DNA from: Dehalococcoidales bacterium
Lineage (GTDB): Bacteria > Chloroflexota > Dehalococcoidia > Dehalococcoidales > UBA5760
DNA: 28,639 bases
Assembly (NCBI GenBank): GCA_028717305.1
Contig: JAQUOC010000005.1
Span: 1 to 28,639, forward strand
Reading direction: 5' to 3'
Below, one piece after another: positions 23,109 to 28,639 of the stretch. Numbering within the stretch: the first letter of the stretch is position 1; every line of letters starts with the position of its first letter. The notes under the pieces were generated by a model that was not told the origin of the DNA, did not search any database, and was given only the letters and a program-made list of their open reading frames with translations. A program made the translations under genes and the position numbers.

Positions 23109-24300
23109 TACCGTCGCCGCCTTTTCTTTCTTCCAAGGTTACCAGCAATGTATACTGTGTTATAACACCCAAAAAATGGCCTTCATCATCAATGACAGCC
23201 AAATCTTTTTCCGCCTGACGAAGCTCTGGATATACATCTCTCATCACTGTATCAGACTTTATAGCCCTAGCCTCTTTTATAATGCTTCTAATACTCTTTT
23301 CTTTTTTATTAGCCAGTAGCAAAAGATCTTCCTCTAATATCATCCCTACAAGATGCTTCATTGGGTCTAGTACAAAGAGATAATCCGTATCTGCCACTTT
23401 CATCTTATGCAAAGCTACTGACACACTCTCGGTTTCCCTCATTACTTCTCTCGGCCATTTGGATATACTGCTTGCGTCTAGTATCTTCGACACATCGATA
23501 CCCTGCAGGAACTTTTCAACATATTCATTCGCCGGATTTGACAATATTTCATCAGCCGTTCCTATCTGCTCGATCACACCATCCCGCATAATCGCGATCC
23601 TGTCTCCAAGTCGTAGCGCTTCATCGAGATCATGGGTTACAAAGACTATGGTTTTCTTGATTCTCGCCTGTAGGTTTATCAGTTCTTCCTGCATGTCCAT
23701 ACGTATAATAGCATCAAGTGCCCCGAATGGTTCATCCATCAGCATTATGTCTGAATCCGTTACTAACGCCCGTGCTAATCCAACCCTCTGTTGCATACCA
23801 CCGCTCAATTCTGAAGGGAAACTATTTTGCCATCCTTCTAGTCCCACTGATACTAATGCTTTTTGGGCTCTCTTACGCCTCTCGTCCGTAGGGATCCCTC
23901 GCAGTTCCAACCCAAAGGCGACATTATCCATAATAGAGCGGTTTGGCAGGAGAGCAAAATGCTGAAATACCATACTGATTTTTTCGCCACGAAGCTTACG
24001 CAACTCTCTACCATCCAACTTCTCCACAGCCTTCCCATCTACTACAAGCGAACCAGCAGTAGGCATAAGTAAACCGTTAATACAACGTAAAAGAGTCGAT
24101 TTACCGCTACCTGAAAGACCTATAATTACAAAGATTTCCCCTTCGATAATCTCAAAATTGACCCCGGCTACCCCTAAAGTGAGCCCGGTTTCTTTCAGGA
24201 TATCATTACGCGATAGGCCTTGTCTGAAGAGATCAAGTGCTTTACCTGTTTTATTCCCATATATTTTTACTAGATTTTCCGCTTTTATTTTGACATTCAT
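23095..24300 (-). CDS. opuAA: Glycine betaine ABC transporter ATPase with CBS domains
   Basis: Energy-coupling subunit of the OpuA/ProVWX-type importer. From ATG 24300 it is 401 residues. The N-terminal KAENLVKIYGNK segment is typical of ProV. Walker A GLSGSGKST is at 61-69, the signature LSGGM at 164-168, and Walker B DIMLMDEP at 183-190. A C-terminal region from about 275 holds two CBS-like repeats, which sense ionic strength in OpuA homologues; sensing here is inferred. A GTG at 24336 would add 12 residues, but no family similarity extends there. It is the first gene of the operon; the upstream 24337-24527 stretch is AT-rich with no clear promoter. Confidence 0.93.
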   Translation of the reverse strand: MNVKIKAENLVKIYGNKTGKALDLFRQGLSRNDILKETGLTLGVAGVNFEIIEGEIFVIIGLSGSGKSTLLRCINGLLMPTAGSLVVDGKAVEKLDGRELRKLRGEKISMVFQHFALLPNRSIMDNVAFGLELRGIPTDERRKRAQKALVSVGLEGWQNSFPSELSGGMQQRVGLARALVTDSDIMLMDEPFGALDAIIRMDMQEELINLQARIKKTIVFVTHDLDEALRLGDRIAIMRDGVIEQIGTADEILSNPANEYVEKFLQGIDVSKILDASSISKWPREVMRETESVSVALHKMKVADTDYLFVLDPMKHLVGMILEEDLLLLANKKEKSIRSIIKEARAIKSDTVMRDVYPELRQAEKDLAVIDDEGHFLGVITQYTLLVTLEERKGGDGIAEH

Positions 24301-24336
24301 ATATATTCGCACTGATGAATAATAAGTAATATGCAC

Positions 24337-24527
24337 CTAATAACTAAGAAAAATTGTTTTATATAATCTTTATTCTAACAAAAAAATACTGATTTAAAAT
24401 CCTATGCGTAATCGACAAAGCTAAAACTATTGTATAAAATGACCCATGACTAAATTATTGAATAACCTAAAGTGATGGCAAGCTATCAGTACATGTATAT
24501 CTTGGCATTATTTAGTCCCTCGTGATA
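24337..24527. other. AT-rich gap upstream of opuAA
   Basis: No gene is visible. On the minus strand there are TATAAA-like boxes within about 60 bases of opuAA, but none has a -35 box at normal spacing. The osmotic operon promoter should lie here. Confidence 0.35.
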
Positions 24528-25130
24528 TCAGGATTTTGTAAGCAAATATACCAACTTCTTCCCAAGTAACTCTGCTTGGTTGAGAATATCGGGATAATTT
24601 ATTATTTCCCCCTTTTCAAAAATGCCGGTTATAGGTATTTCTCCAACCACCTCATAACCCAGTGCTTCAATAGGTAGTCTCATAGCCTGCAATGCTAAAT
24701 CAACCCCACTATCCACGCAGTTGGGTTGTTCACCAATAGCGGATATTACTGCCTTTCGTCCCTGATATCCTAATTGACTTGTCCATCCACCCGGACGCCT
24801 GTTATCAAAATTATAAAAACAGTATAACCTGTCTATAAATGACTTCATCTTGGCAGTTATATTGTAGTTATGTACTGGGGAAATTAGGATTAATCCTCTA
24901 CATTCAAGTATCTTAGGATATATAAGTTGCATTTCATCCTGAAGGCCTGTACAGCTTTTGTCTTTACGACACTTCTCACAACCGACACAAGATTGAAATT
25001 TATAATTTCTTAGCAGAATTCCCTCAGCCATGATACTACTACCTAGTAAATTCTTAAGAAACCACTCCACAAGTTTATCTGAATTACCCCCCTCTCGAGG
25101 ACTACCACCGACACATAGTATCTTTATCAT
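24528..25130 (-). CDS. Iron-sulfur flavoprotein (NADPH-dependent FMN reductase family)
   Basis: A flavodoxin-fold protein of 200 residues from ATG 25130. It begins MIKILCVGGSPREGGNSDKL, the FMN phosphate-binding loop (GSPR). The cysteines C48, C51, C54 and C60 (CVGCEKCRKDKSC, CX2CX2CX5C) match the compact cluster motif of iron-sulfur flavoproteins from anaerobes. SPVHNYNITAKMKSFIDR follows as the isoalloxazine-contact region, and GEQPNCVDSG is seen later. Electron donor and acceptor are unknown. A TTG at 25142 would add four residues. A GAGAG lies upstream of the ATG. It is separate from the opu genes and is AT-rich like them. Confidence 0.85.
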   Translation of the reverse strand: MIKILCVGGSPREGGNSDKLVEWFLKNLLGSSIMAEGILLRNYKFQSCVGCEKCRKDKSCTGLQDEMQLIYPKILECRGLILISPVHNYNITAKMKSFIDRLYCFYNFDNRRPGGWTSQLGYQGRKAVISAIGEQPNCVDSGVDLALQAMRLPIEALGYEVVGEIPITGIFEKGEIINYPDILNQAELLGKKLVYLLTKS

Positions 25131-25158
25131 AACGACTCTCAATCAATACCGATAGCCT

Positions 25159-25187
25159 ATATTACTTCGTTACCACTATCAATACAA
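25159..25187 (-). promoter_or_regulatory. Possible promoter for flavoprotein gene
   Basis: On the minus strand TTGTAT (25182-25187) and TAATAT (25159-25164) are 17 bases apart. The -10 box is good and the -35 box moderate; the start would fall about 22 bases before the ATG. Confidence 0.35.
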
Positions 25188-25189
25188 CT

Positions 25190-25570
25190 AAATACACCAT
25201 TTTAAAATGCATTTTTTCCTTTTACATAAAAGAAGACTCAAAGTACACACAGCATGGTTTCCAAAAATAAGAGTGTAATCGCCCCAACTGTAGGAAAGGT
25301 ACAGCAGGGTTTCGAAATGATTCCTGATTTACAGTTAATAGATCAGCTTTAATTTATTTTTGGAGAGGATAATCGATCTTTCAAGGCTATGCACAATAAA
25401 TTGTACTCTATAAAAAAGCTACGGAAGAACAAGTAAGAGAAGATAACGAGATTAATACTATCATTGAGAACTGCCCAAAAATCAGAAGGCAAAAGGGGCA
25501 ATTCTTACTTTAACTATAAGATAAGTGAAAAGGATGGTAGAGTAGTGAAAAAAGTTAAGCAAAAGCGAAG
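25190..25570. other. AT-rich intergenic region with no supported gene
   Basis: Contains no convincing gene. One plus-strand stretch from about 25401 to 25511 is open and reads KKATEEQVREDNEINTIIEN, without a start codon or any recognised family. It may be the remnant of a lost gene. No inverted or direct repeats of note are seen. Confidence 0.3.
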
Positions 25571-25576
25571 TTTGTG

Positions 25577-25652
25577 TGGCGTCCCTGGAGGGATTCGAAC
25601 CCACGACCCGCTGCTTAGAAGGCAGCCGCTCTATCCACTGAGCTACAGGGAC
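25577..25652 (-). tRNA. tRNA-Arg (UCU anticodon)
   Basis: Minus strand. The acceptor arms GTCCCTG and CAGGGAC are perfectly paired, followed by discriminator G and an encoded CCA. The D-arm region is TAGCTCAGTGGATAGAGC, and the anticodon stem GCTGC/GCAGC encloses CTTCTAA, giving anticodon TCT for AGA/AGG arginine codons. The T-loop is TTCGAAT. The T-stem (GTGGG/CCCTC) has one T-T mismatch. The island-like AT-rich genes lie on its 3' side, but no second copy of the tRNA 3' end was found. Confidence 0.95.
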
Positions 25653-25709
25653 GGCTTTCACTACTAAAATTTAGCACGAGCCAGGTGAGAGGTCAAGCTA
25701 CTCCTAACC

Positions 25710-26237
25710 TTACCCCGGATAGCCAATCCCCCCCTGGGTAAGCAGGCAGACAGAGGTAACGATAGCACCGGCAATACAAACACCGGCCAGGATGGACAGG
25801 AAGGCAGGCTTGAACTTTATCTCGAAAATAGTCGCCGCCAATGAGCCGGTCCAGGCACCGGTTACCGGCAGAGGAACGGCAACAAATGCCATCAGCCCGA
25901 TCCACTTATACCTTTCCACGATTCTACCCCGCCGCCGGGCACGCTCTTCAAGCCACTGGAACCACCTCCTGAAGACACCCACCCTGCCCAGTCTCCGAGC
26001 AATAGCGTTAAAGAACAGCAGCAGGAACGGCACCGGAATCAGGTTGCCGGCGATTGCCAGCGGCAGGGCATAATACCAAGTGATGCTATACGGATAGACG
26101 TCGGAAGGTATCAGACCCAGAGCGAACGGTATCGCTCCACGCAGCTCGACTATCGGTAAGGCAGAAACGGCGACCACCACGATTTCCTTGGAAAAACCAA
26201 GGCCATGAAGTACATTGAGAACATTATCGAGGAACAC
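25710..26237 (-). CDS. Small multi-drug export family membrane protein
   Basis: A 175-residue integral membrane protein resembling the PF06695 small multi-drug export family. Family-like segments: ALPIVELRGAIPFALGL near residues 26-42, a basic cytoplasmic loop (ARRLGRVGVFRRWFQWLEERARRRGRIVERY, about 79-109) and VAVPLPVTGAWTGSLAA near 118-134. Four hydrophobic stretches are visible. The start is GTG 26237 with CAGGA seven bases upstream. The export role is only a family name; no substrate is known. It is divergent from pgk, 145 bases apart. Confidence 0.8.
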   Translation of the reverse strand: MFLDNVLNVLHGLGFSKEIVVVAVSALPIVELRGAIPFALGLIPSDVYPYSITWYYALPLAIAGNLIPVPFLLLFFNAIARRLGRVGVFRRWFQWLEERARRRGRIVERYKWIGLMAFVAVPLPVTGAWTGSLAATIFEIKFKPAFLSILAGVCIAGAIVTSVCLLTQGGIGYPG

Positions 26238-26324
26238 GCTAATTCCTGGCTTTTACTTGTGCAAAACGGCAGCCCGGCCGGAAGGCAGCACCTAACGAGT
26301 GTAGCAAACAGCTTCACCAGCGTC

Positions 26325-26353
26325 AAGACAATTTGCGAGAACCATGGTAATAT
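26325..26353 (+). promoter_or_regulatory. Promoter for pgk
   Basis: AAGACA (26325-26330) and TAATAT (26348-26353) are 17 bases apart, with TG one base before the -10 box (TGGTAATAT). The start would be near 26360, ahead of the GGGGAGG ribosome-binding site. Confidence 0.45.
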
Positions 26354-26382
26354 AGTAGACTTTGGGGAGGTTATAACGACCG

Positions 26383-27573
26383 ATGAACAAAGCAACCATT
26401 CGGGATATAGACGTCAGCAACAAGAAAGTCCTGGTAAGGGTCGACTTTAACGTTCCCCTGGACGAGGAAACCGGGGCTATCACCGATGACAGCCGCATCA
26501 GGGCAACCCTGCCCACCATCAGGTACCTTATCGACCGGGGGGCCGGGGTTATCCTCTGCTCGCACCTGGGCCGCCCGAAGGGGGAGATTATCGAGAAGCT
26601 GCGTCTGGCAAACATCGCCCGGCGCCTGGCAGAGATTCTAGGGAAACCGTTAAAGTACGCCAGGGATTCCATCGGCCCCGAGGCGAAGCAGTATGCAGCC
26701 GAACTGGGCAGCGGAGAAATCCTGGTCCTGGAGAACATCCGTTTCCATCCCGAAGAGAAGCAAAACGACCCCGCCTTTGCCCGGACTCTGGCCGCACTGG
26801 CCGAATGCTACATTAATGATGCCTTCGGCACATCGCACCGGGCCCATGCCTCCATAGTCGGCGTTACCCGTTACCTGCCTTCGGCAGCAGGACTGTTACT
26901 GGAGAAGGAAATAGAAAACTTAAGCGGCATTACCGAGAACCCGTCCCACCCCTTTGCCGCCCTGCTCGGCGGCGCCAAGGTGAGCGACAAGGTCGGCGTG
27001 ATAGATAACATTATGAGCAAGGTAGACTACATTCTCATCGGCGGCGGCATGGCAGCCACCTTCCTGAAGGCAAAGTCCTACCAGGTGGGGTTGTCGATAA
27101 TCGAGACAGACAAGCTAAGTGTTGCCACCGACCTGATGGAAAAGGCGTCAAAAAACAACGTTCGCCTGCTGCTACCGGCCGATGTCGTCGTTACCGATGA
27201 AATCAGCCAAAAGGCGGAGGGCAAGGTTGTGGCGATAGAGAACATTACCGCTAACAAAAGGATTGTCGATATCGGCCCCCGGACAGCCAGCATCTTCAGG
27301 GAAACACTGCAAAAGTGTAAAACGGTTTTCTGGAACGGTCCGATGGGGATATACGAGATACCCCAATTCGCCAACGGTACGAAGACCATGGCCGATACTC
27401 TGGCCAGTCTGAAGGCTACCACGGTGATCGGAGGAGGCTCCACCGCTGAGATAGTAACCGAAATGGGACTGGGCGGTAAAATGACCTTCGTCTCTACCGG
27501 CGGCGGTGCTTCGCTCGAGTTTATCAGCGGCAAGACACTACCGGGAATAGAGGCTCTGCCGGACAGGGAATGA
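26383..27573 (+). CDS. pgk: Phosphoglycerate kinase
   Basis: Interconverts 1,3-bisphosphoglycerate plus ADP and 3-phosphoglycerate plus ATP. The 396-residue protein is normal length. Domain 1 has VLVRVDFNVPLDE, DSRIRATLPTIRYL, CSHLGRPKG and the ENIRFHPEE strand; the NDAFGTSHRAHAS segment is near residues 145-158. Domain 2 contains LLGGAKVSDKVGVIDN (nucleotide binding), VFWNGPMGIYE and the C-terminal GGGSTAEIV with STGGGASLEF. The start is ATG 26383, with GGAGG about 12 bases upstream, slightly far. The apgM start region overlaps its stop. Confidence 0.97.
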   Translation: MNKATIRDIDVSNKKVLVRVDFNVPLDEETGAITDDSRIRATLPTIRYLIDRGAGVILCSHLGRPKGEIIEKLRLANIARRLAEILGKPLKYARDSIGPEAKQYAAELGSGEILVLENIRFHPEEKQNDPAFARTLAALAECYINDAFGTSHRAHASIVGVTRYLPSAAGLLLEKEIENLSGITENPSHPFAALLGGAKVSDKVGVIDNIMSKVDYILIGGGMAATFLKAKSYQVGLSIIETDKLSVATDLMEKASKNNVRLLLPADVVVTDEISQKAEGKVVAIENITANKRIVDIGPRTASIFRETLQKCKTVFWNGPMGIYEIPQFANGTKTMADTLASLKATTVIGGGSTAEIVTEMGLGGKMTFVSTGGGASLEFISGKTLPGIEALPDRE

Positions 27574-27578
27574 TGACT

Positions 27579-28639
27579 ATGGACTGTCTGGAATTAATGC
27601 GGAACCTGGCTCAAACTTCCCCCGCTAAGATTGTACTGCTGGTACTGGACGGGCTAGGCGGACTACCCCATCCCGGCACGGGAAAAACCGAGCTGGAGAC
27701 AGCGGATACACCCAATCTCAACAGACTGGCAAAGGAAGGTACGACCGGCCCTATCGACATAGTGAGTCCGGGCATAACTCCGGGCAGCGCCGCAGGGCAC
27801 CCGGCCCTGTTCGGTTACGACCCGCTCCGTTTCATTATCGGCCGGGGCGCTCTGGAAGCAGTCGGAGTAGACTTCGACCTCAAGCCGGGAGACGTGGCCG
27901 CCCGGGGAAATTTCTGCACCGTCAACAAAAACGGACTGGTTACCGACCGGCGGGCCGGCCGTATCACCGATGAAGAATGCGCCAGACTCTGCAAACTGCT
28001 GGACGGCATGAAGATAGACAACACCAGGCTCTTCGTCCGTCCGGTGAGGGAACACCGCTTCATCGTGGTATTGCGCGGGGACGGTCTCAACCCGTCAGTC
28101 AGCGATTCCGACCCGCAGCAACTGGGAGTCTCCCCCAAGGATGTCAGCGCACTGCAACCGGGAGCAGCTAAAACAGCGAGCGTTGCCAACAAATTCATCG
28201 CTCAGGCAAAGAGCATCCTGGCCGGGCAGCATCCCGCCAACATGCTTCTTCTCCGCGGCTTTTCGGAAAGACCCGATTTTCCAGACATGACCGAGATATA
28301 TCAATTGAAGCCGGCGGCTATCGCCGTCTATCCCATGTATCGCGGTCTGGCCAGGCTGGTGGGCATGGACATTCTGGATCCGGGAACCGGCCTCAGAGAT
28401 GAACTGAAGGTACTAAAAGAAAATTACTCCGCCTATGATTTCTTTTTCTTACACGTGAAAGGGACCGACAGCGCCGGTGAAGACGGCAACTTCGAACGTA
28501 AGGTCAGGGTTATCGAGGAACTCGATAGGGCCTTGCCCGAACTGATAGACACCAGGCCTGATGTTATTATAGTCACCGGAGACCACTCAACACCAGCCGT
28601 ACTGAAAGGGCATAGCTGGCACCCGGTACCCCTACTCCT
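27579..28639 (+). CDS. apgM: 2,3-bisphosphoglycerate-independent phosphoglycerate mutase (partial)
   Basis: Converts 3-phosphoglycerate to 2-phosphoglycerate without the bisphosphoglycerate cofactor. It belongs to the archaeal-type (ApgM) group of the alkaline-phosphatase superfamily. Seen: IVLLVLDGLGGL (metal-binding aspartate), TADTPNLNRLAKEGTTG, TPGSAAGHPALFGYDP (the catalytic serine region), FFFLHVKGTDSAGEDGN and VIIVTGDHSTPAVLKGHSWHPVP near the end. The window ends within the gene, roughly 40-60 residues short of the usual length. ATGs at 27570, 27573 and 27579 are all in frame; 27579 best fits the AGGGA at 27565-27569. 27570 would overlap the pgk stop. The pair forms consecutive glycolytic steps. 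Confidence 0.93.
   Translation, partial: MDCLELMRNLAQTSPAKIVLLVLDGLGGLPHPGTGKTELETADTPNLNRLAKEGTTGPIDIVSPGITPGSAAGHPALFGYDPLRFIIGRGALEAVGVDFDLKPGDVAARGNFCTVNKNGLVTDRRAGRITDEECARLCKLLDGMKIDNTRLFVRPVREHRFIVVLRGDGLNPSVSDSDPQQLGVSPKDVSALQPGAAKTASVANKFIAQAKSILAGQHPANMLLLRGFSERPDFPDMTEIYQLKPAAIAVYPMYRGLARLVGMDILDPGTGLRDELKVLKENYSAYDFFFLHVKGTDSAGEDGNFERKVRVIEELDRALPELIDTRPDVIIVTGDHSTPAVLKGHSWHPVPLL

Noticed and set aside
25577..25652. tRNA-Arg as a proven attachment site
   Set aside because: No second copy of its 3' end and no integrase gene was seen in the window; only the composition change suggests insertion.
25464..25667. A plus-strand open frame across tRNA-Arg ending in GGIRTHDPLLRRQPLYPLSYR
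   Set aside because: This is the antisense reading of a tRNA-Arg gene, a well-known false protein in databases.

Overview
The window looks like a bacterial chromosome segment, most likely from the Chloroflexota class Dehalococcoidia (Dehalococcoidales-like). This assignment is an inference. It rests on three things: the block rpsB-tsf-pyrH-frr-uppS-cdsA-dxr-rseP-ispG with proS further along the same strand, a very short EF-Ts of about 167 residues, and frequent TTG/GTG starts. Base composition is moderate in most of the window and clearly more AT-rich between about 21.1 and 25.5 kb. No phage genes, CRISPR array, rRNA or restriction system was found.

Region 1 (1-7717, plus strand) is a translation block: thrS (without a TGS domain), infC-rpmI-rplT behind an extended -10 promoter, a terminator, pheS-pheT, and an ArsM-type arsenite methyltransferase. 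The infC frame has no ATG, GTG or TTG before its conserved N-terminus and must start at AUU or AUA. Region 2 (7677-19763, minus strand) reads right to left: an unknown lipoprotein, rpsB-tsf-pyrH-frr-uppS-cdsA-dxr-rseP-ispG, a NodI/NodJ-like ABC exporter pair, a small membrane protein, and proS. The 3' ends of proS and the methyltransferase overlap. The rpsB block combines ribosome biogenesis and recycling, UMP synthesis, MEP-pathway isoprenoid synthesis (dxr, ispG), undecaprenyl diphosphate synthesis, CDP-diacylglycerol synthesis and a site-2 protease. Several gene boundaries overlap by 4 to 14 bases, so translational coupling is likely.

Region 3 (19764-25652) is accessory. It holds a Nudix hydrolase, a decayed IS3-type element, a glycine betaine/proline ABC transporter operon (opuAA-opuAB-opuAC), an iron-sulfur flavoprotein and tRNA-Arg(UCU). 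The substrate-binding protein gene opuAC is split by one in-frame TAA. The AT-rich section lies between the IS fossil and the tRNA, which suggests acquired DNA.

Region 4 (25710-28639) has a PF06695-type small membrane protein on the minus strand, and on the plus strand pgk followed by an archaeal-type cofactor-independent phosphoglycerate mutase (apgM) cut by the window edge. These last two are consecutive steps of lower glycolysis/gluconeogenesis and are translationally coupled.

No obviously new multi-gene system was found. The best leads are the non-AUG infC start, the nonsense-split opuAC, the IS3 fossil beside the AT-rich transporter block, and three long perfect stem-loops at gene 3' ends that lack a normal U-tract.
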